A stretch of 64,000 bases of DNA from Massilia antarctica (lineage in GTDB: Bacteria > Pseudomonadota > Gammaproteobacteria > Burkholderiales > Burkholderiaceae_D): contig NZ_CP065053.1 of assembly GCF_015689335.1 (NCBI RefSeq), forward strand, positions 2,046,001 through 2,110,000, written 5' to 3'. Numbering within the stretch: position 1 is the stretch's first letter; each line of letters opens with the position of its first letter. A program made the position numbers and the translations under genes. The notes under the pieces were generated by a model that did no database searches, had not been told where the DNA came from, and saw only the letters and a list, made by a program, of their open reading frames with translations. Positions 8,798 to 19,871 of this stretch are shown here, one piece after another.

Positions 8798-9487
8798 ATG
8801 CATTTGCGCGACCTGACGCAGTTTTTGACCGAGTTAAGCGAGAATAACAACCGTCCATGGTTCATCATGAACAAACCGCGCTACGATATCTTGCGCGAAG
8901 AATTCCTGGCAGTCGTAACCGAACTGATCCGCGAACTGAGCAAGTTCGACCAGCAGGTGGCCGCCTGCAATCCCAAGAAAGCGATGTTCCGCATCAACCG
9001 CGACATCCGCTTCGCCAACGACAAGAGCCCGTACAAGACGCGTTTTTCGGCCGGCATCACGCCCAAGGATTTGCGCCGCCCCAGCGCCGGCGGCGGGTCG
9101 ACGTATTATTTTCAGATCGATGGCAGCGGCAAGTTGCTGTTCGGGGCCGGCGAATACTTGCCGCCGGCCCCGCGCCTGACAGCCATCCGCGCGCAGATCG
9201 TCAACGATGCGACAGGCTTTGCCAAATTGCTGAAGAATAAACCCATGCGCGCCACCTTCGGCCATTTGCAGGAAGAAGACAAGCTGCAGCGGCCGCCCAA
9301 GGGATTCGATCCGCAGCACGTGCATGTCGAGTATCTCAAGCTCAAGAGCTTTTTTGTCTGGACCGAGGTCGATCTCAAGCTCAATGAACCGGAGCAGCTG
9401 GTGCCGCAGCTGGCGCGCGGATTGAAGGATGCCTTTGCGCTGGTGACATGGTTGCGCAAGGTGGAAATGAGCAACGCGGAAGAATAA
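8798..9487 (+). CDS. DUF2461 (TIGR02453) family protein
   Basis: 229 residues matching the DUF2461 family: N-terminal LTQFLTELSENNNRPWF, the central PYKTRFSAGI and GGSTYYFQID segments, and a C-terminal region rich in charged helices. No catalytic motif is known to me and function is unassigned. No signal peptide or membrane segment, so cytoplasmic. It lies 43 bp after the protease gene and 11 bp before the cupin gene, so probably one transcript. Confidence 0.85.
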   Translation: MHLRDLTQFLTELSENNNRPWFIMNKPRYDILREEFLAVVTELIRELSKFDQQVAACNPKKAMFRINRDIRFANDKSPYKTRFSAGITPKDLRRPSAGGGSTYYFQIDGSGKLLFGAGEYLPPAPRLTAIRAQIVNDATGFAKLLKNKPMRATFGHLQEEDKLQRPPKGFDPQHVHVEYLKLKSFFVWTEVDLKLNEPEQLVPQLARGLKDAFALVTWLRKVEMSNAEE

Positions 9488-9498
9488 AGGGAAACGTC

Positions 9499-9825
9499 AT
9501 GGCCTTACAACATGCTGCCTCGGGCGAGCTGATACCACTGAAGCGGGGCGACGACGACATCGCCCATTTCACCTCGGTCGCGCTGGCCAAGACCGGGAAC
9601 ATGGAACTGATCCGGCTGGTGCTGCCCAAGGACCGGGAGATGCCGGTGCACAAGGTGGACGGCGAGATCACCTTGCTCTGCCTGCAGGGCCAGATCGTCT
9701 GCGATGCGCACGGCAAGAGCGTCGTGCTGCGCCCGGGAGACCTGCTGTACTTGCTGGGCGGCGTGCCGCACGGCTTGCGCGCGAACGACGATGCGGTGGC
9801 CTTGCTGACCATCTTGCTGACATAG
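9499..9825 (+). CDS. Small cupin-domain protein
   Basis: 108 residues from ATG 9499 (AAGGGA upstream). A single cupin barrel: MPVHKVDGEITLLCLQG corresponds to motif 1 and LRPGDLLYLLGGVPHGLRA to motif 2, with His and Glu available for a metal. Substrate unknown; proteins of this size often act as small-molecule sensors or isomerases. Confidence 0.85.
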   Translation: MALQHAASGELIPLKRGDDDIAHFTSVALAKTGNMELIRLVLPKDREMPVHKVDGEITLLCLQGQIVCDAHGKSVVLRPGDLLYLLGGVPHGLRANDDAVALLTILLT

Positions 9826-9889
9826 CTAGTGTGTCACGCTGCCACGGAAGGAGTAAGATCATGCTGAGTGCATATTTCTGGAGACGATC

Positions 9890-10606
9890 GTGGACCGTCG
9901 CAGCTTGCTGACACTGGCTCTTGCCTTGAGCGTCATGACCCCGGGGCGCGCCGCCGCCGCGGCCGATATGCACGTATCAACCCTGATCGGCAGCGATCCG
10001 GCCTCCGCCATCGCCGAACTGGTGATGGCGGAAGCCTACCGCCGCATCGGCCGCGTGCTGGTGGTGCACAAGCTGCCGGGAGAACGCACCCTGGTCATGG
10101 CCAACGAAGGCAGGATGGATGGCGAGTTGTACCGCAAGGTTGGCATGGAACGGGAGTATCCCAACCTGATGATCGTCCCGGTGCCCTTGCTCACCTATGA
10201 AATCGTGATCTTCACGCGCGGGACCGACTTCGTCGTCAGCGGCTGGGACAGCCTGCGGCCGTACACCATCGGCTATGTGCGCGGCATCAAGATCGTCAAG
10301 GAAAATACGGAGGGCATGAAGACCGAAGCGGTGCCGACCATGGAACAGGCTTTCCAAAAGCTGACGATGGGACGCACCGATATCGTGGTCGGCAACCGCC
10401 TGGCGGGACTGGCGGTCGCCGAGGCCCTCAAGATCGACGAGGTGCGGGTGCTCTCGCCGGCGCTGGCCTCGTTCCCGGTCTACCACTACGTCAACAAGAA
10501 CCACGCCGCGCTGGTGCCGGCGCTGGTGACGGCCCTGCAAGCGATGAAGGCGGACAAGACCATCGAGAAGTTGCAGAAGCAGGGCGCGCGCGCCACCCTT
10601 CCTTAG
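9890..10606 (+). CDS. Periplasmic solute-binding protein (SBP_bac_3-like)
   Basis: 238 residues from GTG 9890 with TGGAG 6 bp upstream. Residues 1-25 form a signal peptide (MDRRSLL then a hydrophobic stretch ending in Ala-rich AAAAA). The mature part resembles the two-lobed type II binding proteins for amino acids (VMAEAYRRIG, VPTMEQAFQKLTMGRTD, a tail with VPALVTALQAMKAD). No permease or ATPase gene lies nearby, so it may be an orphan binding protein or sensor. Ligand unknown. Confidence 0.8.
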   Translation: MDRRSLLTLALALSVMTPGRAAAAADMHVSTLIGSDPASAIAELVMAEAYRRIGRVLVVHKLPGERTLVMANEGRMDGELYRKVGMEREYPNLMIVPVPLLTYEIVIFTRGTDFVVSGWDSLRPYTIGYVRGIKIVKENTEGMKTEAVPTMEQAFQKLTMGRTDIVVGNRLAGLAVAEALKIDEVRVLSPALASFPVYHYVNKNHAALVPALVTALQAMKADKTIEKLQKQGARATLP

Positions 10607-10624
10607 TGCCGGCCGCGCATGGCG

Positions 10625-10648
10625 CTGGCGCGGCGAGCGCCGCGCCAG
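10625..10648. terminator. GC-rich hairpin between convergent genes
   Basis: Arms CTGGCGCGGC and GCCGCGCCAG around GAGC, midway between the ends of the solute-binding protein gene and gpsA. No T-run; a bidirectional barrier is plausible. Confidence 0.45.
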
Positions 10649-10657
10649 GCTTGCGGC

Positions 10658-11698
10658 TCAGCTTAATTCATCGCGTGGATCGCGCGCCAGCAATTGCGCC
10701 AGCATCGCCTTTGGCGTGCCGCCATCGAACAGCACGCCGGCCACTGCATTGGTGATCGGCATGTCCACCCCCAGCTTGTGCGCCAGCGCGCGGACCGCCC
10801 TGGCGCACGGCACGCCCTCGGCCACATGGCCCAGCTCGGCCACGATAGTGTCGAGCGCCTTGCCCTGCACCAGCCCCAGCCCGACCCTGCGGTTGCGCGA
10901 CAGGTCGCCTGTGCACGTGAGAATCAGGTCGCCCATCCCGGTCAAGCCCATGAAGGTCGCCGGGGTGCCGCCCAGCGCGATGCCCAGGCGGGTAATTTCA
11001 GCCAGCCCGCGCGTGATCAGGGCGGCGCGCGCATTCAAGCCCAGCCCCAGCCCATCGGCCACGCCGGTGGCAATCGCCAGCACATTCTTGACCGCGCCGC
11101 CCACTTCCACGCCGACCAGGTCGTCGCAGGAATACACGCGGATATTGCCGCCATGAACGGTGGACACCACCCGCTCGCGCAGCATGTCCGAGCGCGACGC
11201 CACCGTCAGCGCGCACGGCAGGCCGCGCGCCACTTCCTGCGCGAACGAGGGGCCAGACAAGGCCCCGCCCGCCACCTGGTCGCCCAGCACCTCGGCCACC
11301 ACCTGGTGCGGCAGCAGGCCGGTATCGCCCTCGAATCCCTTGCAAAGCCAGACGATGTGCGAGATTGCGTGGGGTTTAAGCTGCATCAGCAGCGGCCGCA
11401 GCCCGGCCACCGGGCAGGCGGCGATCAGCAGCGGCGCCTCTGCCTCGGGCGTGTCCAGCACATGGGCCAGCGCAGTGTCGAAGTCGGCCGTCACCTGCAG
11501 CCCGGCCGGAAAGGCACAGCCGGACAGGTAGGCGCTGTTCTCGCGCGCGTGGGCCATGGCCTGCATGGCGCCGCCATTGCGGCCCCACATCAGCACCTCA
11601 TGGCGCGCCGCCAGGGCGATGGCGACCGCCGTGCCCCAGGCGCCGGCGCCCAGGACGGTAATCTTGCGTGGCGCAAGGGGGGAGGCGCTGGTCGGCAT
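10658..11698 (-). CDS. gpsA: NAD(P)H-dependent glycerol-3-phosphate dehydrogenase
   Basis: 346 residues from ATG 11698. The Rossmann motif GAGAWGTA (17-24) binds NAD(P)H; the catalytic lysine is in [11 protein letters not shown] and the C-terminal domain has [14 protein letters not shown]. It reduces dihydroxyacetone phosphate to sn-glycerol 3-phosphate for phospholipid synthesis. The chosen start is 5 bp behind the stop of the SH3 gene; an ATG at 11716 would overlap it. Last gene of the rhodanese-grxC-secB-gpsA cluster, a widespread proteobacterial order. Confidence 0.95.
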   Translation of the reverse strand: MPTSASPLAPRKITVLGAGAWGTAVAIALAARHEVLMWGRNGGAMQAMAHARENSAYLSGCAFPAGLQVTADFDTALAHVLDTPEAEAPLLIAACPVAGLRPLLMQLKPHAISHIVWLCKGFEGDTGLLPHQVVAEVLGDQVAGGALSGPSFAQEVARGLPCALTVASRSDMLRERVVSTVHGGNIRVYSCDDLVGVEVGGAVKNVLAIATGVADGLGLGLNARAALITRGLAEITRLGIALGGTPATFMGLTGMGDLILTCTGDLSRNRRVGLGLVQGKALDTIVAELGHVAEGVPCARAVRALAHKLGVDMPITNAVAGVLFDGGTPKAMLAQLLARDPRDELS

Positions 11699-11703
11699 GG
11701 GAC

Positions 11704-12147
11704 TCAGATGCCCCACACGTCGGCAGCGCGGATAAAGCCGCTGATGCCGTCACGATGGCGCACCTTGATCCAGCTCGCGGGCTGGGGGTCGACCAGTTCC
11801 AGCAGCACGCCCTTGTCGGCGGTCATCAAGAGGGTGGCATCGCTGTCGGTTCCGGCGCGCACCTTGGCGTTGGCGGTGCGCACCACCACATTGCGGCGCG
11901 GGCTGAGCGCCTTCGCTTCGGCCCAGGCCAGGTCGCCATTCGCATCGCGCACCCTGACCCATTCGCCATAGGTGAGCACGACTTCGACCGGCATGCCGCG
12001 CACGGCGATGAACAGCTTGCCGCCCTTGACGGAGGGCGCGTCGTACAGGATGGTGCTGGCCGCGCCGATGCTCTTGAAATCGAGGGCGTGCGCCGAAGCA
12101 CTTGCCAGCACGAAGGCGGCACTGAGGAGAAAACGGGGAATTGTCAT
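11704..12147 (-). CDS. Exported bacterial SH3-domain protein
   Basis: 147 residues with a signal peptide (1-21, ending AHA-L). Two SH3-like modules follow: about 22-80 ([37 protein letters not shown]) and about 85-147 ([34 protein letters not shown]). Such pairs bind cell-wall or protein ligands in the periplasm. It sits between secB and gpsA and is probably cotranslated with gpsA (5-bp gap). Exact role unknown. Confidence 0.85.
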   Translation of the reverse strand: MTIPRFLLSAAFVLASASAHALDFKSIGAASTILYDAPSVKGGKLFIAVRGMPVEVVLTYGEWVRVRDANGDLAWAEAKALSPRRNVVVRTANAKVRAGTDSDATLLMTADKGVLLELVDPQPASWIKVRHRDGISGFIRAADVWGI

Positions 12148-12268
12148 TGCGTGGCCTTCGCCGTGAGAGTGCAGGATGGAGCGGCCGCGGCGCCGGCGCG
12201 AGCCGTGCCCGGACAGGACCCGCGCGCAGCGCATGCGCGCGGGCGGCCTGGCCACCCTGCGGTCGTGC

Positions 12269-12742
12269 TTAGTGTGCTGCGCTGTCTGCTGGGGCAGCGG
12301 CGGCTGCTTCAGCCAGCGCCTGACGACGCTGCTGGTAAAACACTTCGAAATTGATTTCGGCCAGATGCACAGGCGGGAAGCCGGCACGGGTGATCACGTC
12401 GGCGATATTGCCGCGCAGGTAAGGGTAAACGATGTTCGGGCAACCGATTCCCAGCAGGGGATCCATCTGGTCCGCAGGGATGTTGCGCGCTTCAAAGATA
12501 CCGGCTTGCTTGCCTTCAACCAGGAACGCAACCTTGTCCTTGACCTTGGCGGTCACGGTGATGGTGACGGTCGACTCGTAGATGCCGTCGGCGATCGCCT
12601 CGGCGCCAACGTCGAGCGACACTTCGATCGACGGTGCTTCTTGTTCGAGGAAGATAGCTGGGGAATTCGGCTGTTCCAGCGACATGTCTTTCAGGTAGAC
12701 GCGTTGGATTTGGAATACGGGTTGCAGATTTTCGTCAGACAT
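12269..12742 (-). CDS. secB: Protein-export chaperone SecB
   Basis: 157 residues, full family length. Typical features are [19 protein letters not shown], the acidic [10 protein letters not shown] region, and [11 protein letters not shown] followed by [13 protein letters not shown]. SecB is a cytoplasmic tetramer that keeps precursors unfolded for SecA. The tail is Ala-rich. It follows grxC in the usual order. Confidence 0.97.
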   Translation of the reverse strand: MSDENLQPVFQIQRVYLKDMSLEQPNSPAIFLEQEAPSIEVSLDVGAEAIADGIYESTVTITVTAKVKDKVAFLVEGKQAGIFEARNIPADQMDPLLGIGCPNIVYPYLRGNIADVITRAGFPPVHLAEINFEVFYQQRRQALAEAAAAAPADSAAH

Positions 12743-12890
12743 GGAACGCTTTCGTTGAGAAATTAACAGAACGGCGACACGCCGTTCCCTCTGTGCTTGG
12801 ACTTCAAACGCGACGGCAATTGTAGCAAAATCATACGGCTTGAAATAGTTTTGCGCAATCAATCGACTTGCATTCGGGTCTATATGCCGC

Positions 12891-13154
12891 TCAAACCCCT
12901 TTTAACAAGGGATCGAGGCGTCCTTGTTGATCCAGCGCATACAAATCGTCGAAACCGCCGACATGGGTGTCGCCCACGTAAATCTGGGGCACGGTGCGGC
13001 GTCCGGTCTTGTTCATCATGACCACTTTCTGTTCCGGGTCGAGGTCGACGCGGATCTTCTCGATATCGGTCACGCCCTTCGCTTCGAGCAAGCGTTCGGC
13101 GCGCACGCAGTACGGGCAGGAGGCGGTATGGTAGAGCACTACATGGGCTGTCAT
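12891..13154 (-). CDS. grxC: Glutaredoxin 3
   Basis: 87 residues of the GrxC family with the CPYC redox site (Cys13, Cys16), the cis-proline motif TVPQIYVG and the glutathione-binding GGFDDL. It uses glutathione to reduce disulfides. It begins 13 bp after the rhodanese gene and precedes secB. Confidence 0.96.
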   Translation of the reverse strand: MTAHVVLYHTASCPYCVRAERLLEAKGVTDIEKIRVDLDPEQKVVMMNKTGRRTVPQIYVGDTHVGGFDDLYALDQQGRLDPLLKGV

Positions 13155-13167
13155 GGTGTTTCCTTTC

Positions 13168-13569
13168 TTACTTAGCGGTCGGCAAGCCAGCGGCTTGCCA
13201 TGCGGTCAGGCCGCCATCGAGGCTGAACACGTCGGCAAAACCGGCCGCTTCGAGGATCTTGGTGGCCTTGTCGGCACGCGCGCCGGTCTGGCACATGACG
13301 ACGATGGTCTTGTTTTTCGCTTTGTCGAGCTCGGCAATGCGGGACGACAAGTCTGCCAGCGGAATGTTTTTCGCGTCGCGCAAATGCCCTTTGGCAAATT
13401 CCTCGGCATCGCGCACGTCCACCAGCACGGTCTTGCCGCGGTTCATGAGCTGGGTCACCTGCAAGGTGGAAGCGCGTTTGCCGCGCGGAAGCAGCGCCGG
13501 CCAGAGCAGGGCGCCACCCGACAGCACGACGATGCTGACGATAAAAATATTGTCAATAATGAATTTCAC
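13168..13569 (-). CDS. Membrane-anchored rhodanese-domain protein
   Basis: 133 residues. One N-terminal membrane helix (about 3-25) is followed by a rhodanese domain (about 36-130) with DVRDAEEFAKGHL and active-site Cys93 in VVMCQTGARA. The domain probably faces the cytoplasm or periplasm as a sulfur carrier; substrate unknown. First gene of the grxC-secB-gpsA cluster, divergent from gpmA across 145 bp. Confidence 0.92.
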   Translation of the reverse strand: MKFIIDNIFIVSIVVLSGGALLWPALLPRGKRASTLQVTQLMNRGKTVLVDVRDAEEFAKGHLRDAKNIPLADLSSRIAELDKAKNKTIVVMCQTGARADKATKILEAAGFADVFSLDGGLTAWQAAGLPTAK

Positions 13570-13714
13570 GGGGTTCCAATGGTTTAGGACAATCCGCGCA
13601 TTATAAAATAGAAGCCGAATCTGTTTACACTTACCGTTTACACTGACGCTTTGCAGTTTGCATTCACCAATGTCGCATCACCTTTTTCTTCTTCCACCTT
13701 CTTGAAAATTGCTT

Positions 13715-14461
13715 ATGTACAAAATTGTCTTCATGCGCCACGGCGAATCGACCTGGAATCTTGAGAACCGCTTCACCGGCTGGACTGACGTCGACCTGAC
13801 CGAAAAAGGCGTGCGCGAAGCGCGCAGCGCCGGCCAGGTGCTCAAGGAAGCCGGCTTTACCTTCGACGTGGCCTACACCTCGGTGCTCAAGCGCGCCATC
13901 CGCACCTTGTGGCTGGCGCTCGACGACATGGACATGATGTGGCTGCCGATCAAGAATGACTGGCGCTTGAACGAGCGCCACTACGGCGCCCTGCAAGGCC
14001 TGGACAAGGGCGAAACCGCGGCCAAGTACGGCGACGCCCAGGTGCTGGTCTGGCGCCGCAGCTACGACACCCCGCCGCCGGCGCTGGAAAGGTCCGACGA
14101 GCGCACCTCGTTCAACGATCCGCGCTATGCCGGCGTGCCCAAGGACAGCATTCCCCTGACCGAATGCCTGAAAGACACTGTGGCGCGCGTGATGCCGGTG
14201 TGGGATGAGGAAATCGCCCCTGCCATCCGCGCCGGCAAGAAAATCCTGATCTCGGCCCACGGCAACAGCTTGCGCGCCCTGATCAAAATGCTCGACGGCA
14301 TCAGCGATGAGGATATCGTCGGCCTCAACATTCCCAACGGCCAGCCGCTGGTGTACGAGCTCGACGCCGACCTGAAACCGATCCGCCATTACTACCTGGG
14401 CGACCAGGACGCCATCGCCGCCGCCGTCGCGGCCGTGGCCAACCAAGGGAAGGCCAAGTAA
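13715..14461 (+). CDS. gpmA: 2,3-bisphosphoglycerate-dependent phosphoglycerate mutase
   Basis: 248 residues from ATG 13715 (an alternative ATG is 6 bp upstream). The phosphohistidine motif MRHGESTWN (His9), [16 protein letters not shown] and the second histidine in [12 protein letters not shown] are all present. It interconverts 3- and 2-phosphoglycerate in glycolysis. First gene of a gpmA-envC-ctpA-moeB run; the envC start follows by 3 bp. Confidence 0.97.
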   Translation: MYKIVFMRHGESTWNLENRFTGWTDVDLTEKGVREARSAGQVLKEAGFTFDVAYTSVLKRAIRTLWLALDDMDMMWLPIKNDWRLNERHYGALQGLDKGETAAKYGDAQVLVWRRSYDTPPPALERSDERTSFNDPRYAGVPKDSIPLTECLKDTVARVMPVWDEEIAPAIRAGKKILISAHGNSLRALIKMLDGISDEDIVGLNIPNGQPLVYELDADLKPIRHYYLGDQDAIAAAVAAVANQGKAK

Positions 14462-14464
14462 GTT

Positions 14465-15982
14465 TTGTATCGTAATTCGACGCAGTTGGCGGCCGGGGCG
14501 CTGTTGTGCGCGCTCGCGGCCGTATTCACGTGCAGTGCCGCCGCCGCGCCTGCTCCCCGCCAAACCGAGCGCAGCAAGCAGAAAGTGCTGGCGGAGAAGA
14601 CGCGCGCCGGCATCCAGCAAAAACTGGCCGAACTCAAGCGCGAAGTCAGCAAGACCGAAAGCGAACGCGAGGACGCGGCCGATACCCTGGCCGAGTCCGA
14701 GGAAGCCATTTCCAACGCCAACCGCGTGCTGCGCGAGCTCGCCGGCGAACAGAGCGAGACGAATGCCACCGTGGCCGAACTGGCCGCGGCGCAACAGCGG
14801 CTGGCCGACACCATCGCCAGCCAGAAACAGCAACTGGCGCGCCTATTGCGCGAGCAATACGTTGCCGGCAATGAAGACCGTATCAAGCTGCTGCTCTCGG
14901 GCGACAATCCGAACCGCATCAACCGCGACCTGCAATTGATGGCCTATGTGTCCAAGGCCCAGGCCAAGCTGCTCGGTTCGCTGCACGGCAACCTGGCCGC
15001 CGTCGCCAGCAACCGCGACAAGGCCGAAAACGCGCGCGAGGAACTCGATGAAATCGCCCAGGAAGAGCGCGAACAGAAAGCCGTGCTGGAAAAGGAAAAG
15101 GCGCGCCGCGCCGCCTTGCTCGGCACCCTGTCGAACCGGCTGGCCGAGCAGCGCAAGGAAATCGGCGGCCTGGAGCGCGACGAACAGCGCATGGCCGGGC
15201 TGGTCGACAAGCTCTCCAAACTGATCAAGGAACAGGCCGAAGCGGCGGCCGCCGAGCAGCGCCGCCAGGAAGCGCTGGCCGCCGCGCACGCCAAGGCCGC
15301 CGAACAGGCGCGCCTGCTGGCTGAGGCGAAAAAGGCCGAACGCCGCGCCGAGCGCGAACGTGAACGCGAACGCGAGCGCGAACGCCTTGCGCGCGAAGCG
15401 GCCAAAAAGCCGCCCAAGCTCGATCCGCGCACTGGCGCCAAGATCCCGCCGGTCCCAGTCCCGGTGCCGCTACCGATGGATCCGATCGACGACGAGCCGC
15501 CCGTGGCCGCGCAGACACCCGAGCCGAAGCCGGAAGCGACGCCGCCGCGCAAACCCGACATCGCGCTCGCTCCAGCCATGCCGGAAGGCGCTTTCGCCAG
15601 CCTGCGCGGCAAGCTGCGCGCGCCGGTGGCCGGCAAGCTGGCGGCCCGCTTCGGCGCCAAGCGCGGCAGCGGGCCGAGCTGGAAAGGCATGTTCATCAAG
15701 GCCGCCGAAGGCAGCGAAGTGCGCGCCGTGGCCGGCGGGCGGGTGGTGTTCGCGCGCTGGATGCGCGGCTTCGGCAACCTGATCCTGGTCGACCATGGCA
15801 GCGAATACCTCTCCATCTACGGCAACAACCAGGCGCTGCTGAAACGCGAGGGCGATGCAGTCAAGGGCGGCGACCCGATCGCCAGCGCGGGAAACACCGG
15901 CGGCAACGAAGAATCGGGGCTATACTTTGAAATCAGGCACAAAGGCGCGGCGGTCGATCCGGCGCTCTGGGTGAACTTTTAG
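14465..15982 (+). CDS. envC: Murein hydrolase activator EnvC (coiled coil plus degenerate LytM domain)
   Basis: 505 residues from TTG 14465, directly behind gpmA. Signal peptide 1-27. A long coiled coil occupies about 30-310 and ends in a run of Arg-Glu repeats (about 295-308), then a Pro-rich linker to about 370, then a LytM domain (about 380-505). The zinc ligands of active LytM peptidases are missing: KGMFIKAAEG replaces HxGxD and YFEIRHKG lacks the HxH pair. EnvC-type proteins with a dead LytM domain activate amidases at the septum. The TTG start is taken because no in-frame ATG precedes the signal peptide. Confidence 0.93.
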   Translation: MYRNSTQLAAGALLCALAAVFTCSAAAAPAPRQTERSKQKVLAEKTRAGIQQKLAELKREVSKTESEREDAADTLAESEEAISNANRVLRELAGEQSETNATVAELAAAQQRLADTIASQKQQLARLLREQYVAGNEDRIKLLLSGDNPNRINRDLQLMAYVSKAQAKLLGSLHGNLAAVASNRDKAENAREELDEIAQEEREQKAVLEKEKARRAALLGTLSNRLAEQRKEIGGLERDEQRMAGLVDKLSKLIKEQAEAAAAEQRRQEALAAAHAKAAEQARLLAEAKKAERRAERERERERERERLAREAAKKPPKLDPRTGAKIPPVPVPVPLPMDPIDDEPPVAAQTPEPKPEATPPRKPDIALAPAMPEGAFASLRGKLRAPVAGKLAARFGAKRGSGPSWKGMFIKAAEGSEVRAVAGGRVVFARWMRGFGNLILVDHGSEYLSIYGNNQALLKREGDAVKGGDPIASAGNTGGNEESGLYFEIRHKGAAVDPALWVNF

Positions 15983-16060
15983 GTCAACAAAGTCGGGCGG
16001 ATCATGCGGTCCGCCCGCGCTTCGGCGTTGCTGCCGACAGTATGAAGAATGGGTGTAAGA

Positions 16061-17554
<1,494 letters not shown>

Positions 17555-17591
17555 TGCGCCGCAGTCGTACCATCACCAGCATCGGCACCCG

Positions 17592-18344
17592 ATGAACGAC
17601 GACCAGCTGCTGCGCTATTCGCGCCACATCCTGCTCGACGAGATCGGCATCGAAGGCCAGCAGCGGGCGCTGGCGGCCAGCGCCCTCGTCATCGGCGCCG
17701 GCGGGCTCGGTTCGCCGGCGGCGCTGTACCTGGCTTCGGCCGGGATCGGGCGCATCGTGCTGGTCGACGACGATGTGGTCGACCTGACCAACCTGCAACG
17801 CCAGATTCTGCATACCAGCGCGCGCATCGGCCAGCCCAAGGCCGAGTCCGGACGTGCCGCGCTGCTGGCCATCAATCCCGAGATCGAGGTAGTGGCGCTG
17901 CGCGAGCGGGCCGGCGATGCCCGTCTGGCCGAGCTGGTGGCGCAGGCGTCGGTGGTGCTCGATTGCAGCGACAACTTCGCTACCCGCCACGCCGTCAACC
18001 GCGCCTGCGTGGCGCGGCGCGTGCCGCTGGTGTCGGGCGCGGTGATCCGCTTCGACGGCCAGATCAGCGTGTTCGATCCGCGCCGCGCCGATTCGCCGTG
18101 CTACAGCTGCCTGTTCCCGCAAGACCAGGGTTTCGAGGATGCCGCCTGCAGCAGCATGGGGGTGTTCGCGCCGCTGGTGGGCGTGATTGGCGCGATGCAG
18201 GCGGCCGAGGCGCTCAAGCTGGTGATGCAGGTCGGCCAATCCTTGGCCGGACGCCTGCTGCTGCTCGACGGGCGCGGCATGGAGTGGACCAGCATCGGCG
18301 TGGCGCGTAATGCGGGGTGCCCGGTGTGCGGGTGCGCCGGGTAG
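17592..18344 (+). CDS. moeB: ThiF/MoeB-type sulfur-carrier adenylyltransferase
   Basis: 250 residues. The ATP-binding GAGGLGSPAALYLA, the Arg-containing DLTNLQRQ, the DCSDNFATRH segment and two zinc-binding Cys pairs (CYSC and CPVCG) define the E1-like family. It activates the C-terminal glycine of MoaD or ThiS. No mocR, moa or thi gene is adjacent, so the carrier partner cannot be decided here. The active-site Cys may be in the DAACSSMG segment. Last gene of the gpmA run. Confidence 0.92.
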   Translation: MNDDQLLRYSRHILLDEIGIEGQQRALAASALVIGAGGLGSPAALYLASAGIGRIVLVDDDVVDLTNLQRQILHTSARIGQPKAESGRAALLAINPEIEVVALRERAGDARLAELVAQASVVLDCSDNFATRHAVNRACVARRVPLVSGAVIRFDGQISVFDPRRADSPCYSCLFPQDQGFEDAACSSMGVFAPLVGVIGAMQAAEALKLVMQVGQSLAGRLLLLDGRGMEWTSIGVARNAGCPVCGCAG

Positions 18345-18380
18345 CATATCTGCTAGCGCCTCTTTCGCACCGTTAAACGA

Positions 18381-18480
18381 AAAACCGTCGTTCCCGCGAA
18401 GGCGGGGACGCATGCGTCCCCCCCAAGTTAGTCGAGCCGCCTGTAGCTACGGTACGAACTTGGGTTCCCGCCTCTCCAAG
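18381..18480. repeat. Palindromic intergenic repeat, copy 1
   Basis: Begins AAAACCGTCGTTCCCGCGAA and ends with inverted arms (ACTTGGGTTCCCGCCT). It shares GACGCATGCGTCCCC with copy 4 (57244-57487). Located behind moeB. The similarity continues weakly to about 18535. Confidence 0.7.
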
Positions 18481-18536
18481 AACTGGCTTCTGAACTTAGG
18501 GGCGTTAGGTTAGCGGATTTCTGATCACAAACGTCA

Positions 18537-18559
18537 AAACCGTCGTTCCCGCGAAGGCG
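18537..18559. repeat. Palindromic intergenic repeat, copy 2, left part (cut by IS)
   Basis: AAACCGTCGTTCCCGCGAAG followed by GCG; the last ten bases CGCGAAGGCG (18550-18559) are the target duplication of the IS. The right part resumes at 19872. Confidence 0.8.
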
Positions 18560-19871
18560 CACTGTCGTCCGGAATAATTTTCTTGACGCGCTCACGAGAA
18601 GAGGCATCCTTGAATTTCTGCGAATTCGTGCGCCGCTTGTCGTCGTCGGCGATCATGTAAATCTTCGGTGTCCGTACGTTGAAATAGGGTTGCGCGGACG
18701 AAGCAAAGGCAATCCCACAGGGTCCGTTTCACACGGTTGGACTCGTTGAACAGTGCAACCAACAAATAACTGATGAGAGCGGTAAGTATCTGAATCCGGA
18801 CCGCGTTTTCAGATCGTCCGAGGAACTGCTTGATCTTGAGGTGCTGCTTGATCCATTTGAAGAACAGCTCGATTGCCCAGCGCTTTTTGTAGTGCTGGGC
18901 AATTTCCATGGCACTACTGTCGAAGTCGTTAGTAGCCAGAACGATGGGCGTATCTTTGTTCGGCCGCGCCACGATGACACGGCGCAAAGGCTTCCCAAAG
19001 TAGAGATTGATCCGTTTTCCGCCGAGCCGTTTGTGCTTGAAAGTAACGATTTCGTCGCTGAGCACGATGTGCGCATCATCAGCAGGGATGTCCGATTTCT
19101 GCAGGACGTTGACAGCGGCGTTGTTCTTGAAACGAGTAACAAAGCGCGCGTTGGCCTCGTCAATGGATTTCCACCAATTGAAATCGCAATAGCCCTTGTC
19201 AAATACATAGAGCGCGTTCGCTTCGAGCGGTACGTCAACTGCCCGTTCAACGTCATTGACGTTGGGGTGGCTAATGTCGTGCCAGACAGGGATTGCATCA
19301 TGGGCATCATACAAAACGTGCAGCTTCAAGCCTTGCGTATTGCGAGTGCTATTCTCGGGCGTCCACCTCTCAAACTCCCGTCCCTTCAACGTCAACGAGG
19401 TGGAGTCAAGCAAATACATCAGATCATTGCTTTGCTGGCGCAGCTTACGCGACACCTTCCCCATCAACCAGGCAGCGGTATCACTAAACACCGTGTCAGA
19501 TCGATTCTCATTGGCGTCAGCCAAGGTGGAGCGCTTGATCGCTGACGTACCAAGATGGTAGTGATGCGCGACATGACTGTTGAAGCCAGTCTCCAGTGGT
19601 CGCAACCCCTTCGCCTCACTGATCTGCGCGTAGAGCATGGCAATGAGATGATCCCAATGCCCGAACTTCTTGCAATATTTGTCGGCATTGTGCCGTTCGA
19701 CTAGTTGAGCGAAGGTTCCTCGCGGGAGCCCCTTCATTAAACGCTGAAAAGTAGTTATGCTGAACATGTTGCAGGTTTGGTTTTTAAGTTGGCAAACAGA
19801 GGTTAACCCTCGTAAACCAATACCTGCAACCCTTTTAACGTTGTCAACCCACTTTATTCCGGACAGCAGTG
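18560..19871 (-). mobile_element. IS4-family insertion sequence, complete, 1312 bp
   Basis: Ends carry 18-bp inverted repeats with two mismatches: CACTGTCGTCCGGAATAA at 18560-18577 and CACTGCTGTCCGGAATAA (minus strand) at 19871-19854. A perfect 10-bp direct duplication CGCGAAGGCG flanks it (18550-18559 and 19872-19881). One intact transposase fills it. The 10-bp duplication agrees with IS4-family behaviour. Subgroup and ISfinder name not determined. Confidence 0.93.
18592..19767 (-). CDS. IS4-family transposase (DUF4372 N-domain, DDE domain)
   Basis: 391 residues from ATG 19767. The N-terminus (LMKGLPRGTFAQLVERH, DKYCKKFG) is the DUF4372 type. The DDE core has Asp121 (YLLDSTSLTL), Asp190 (YVFDKGYCD) and Glu300 in the Y-(2)-R-(3)-E-(6)-K signature (Tyr293, Arg296, Glu300, Lys307). 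All three are present and the frame is open, so it is probably active. An in-frame extension to 19890 runs past the IS end and is rejected. Confidence 0.95.
   Translation of the reverse strand: MFSITTFQRLMKGLPRGTFAQLVERHNADKYCKKFGHWDHLIAMLYAQISEAKGLRPLETGFNSHVAHHYHLGTSAIKRSTLADANENRSDTVFSDTAAWLMGKVSRKLRQQSNDLMYLLDSTSLTLKGREFERWTPENSTRNTQGLKLHVLYDAHDAIPVWHDISHPNVNDVERAVDVPLEANALYVFDKGYCDFNWWKSIDEANARFVTRFKNNAAVNVLQKSDIPADDAHIVLSDEIVTFKHKRLGGKRINLYFGKPLRRVIVARPNKDTPIVLATNDFDSSAMEIAQHYKKRWAIELFFKWIKQHLKIKQFLGRSENAVRIQILTALISYLLVALFNESNRVKRTLWDCLCFVRATLFQRTDTEDLHDRRRRQAAHEFAEIQGCLFS

Noticed and set aside
14465..15982. Active LytM endopeptidase
   Set aside because: Zinc-binding motifs are replaced, so an amidase activator is more likely.
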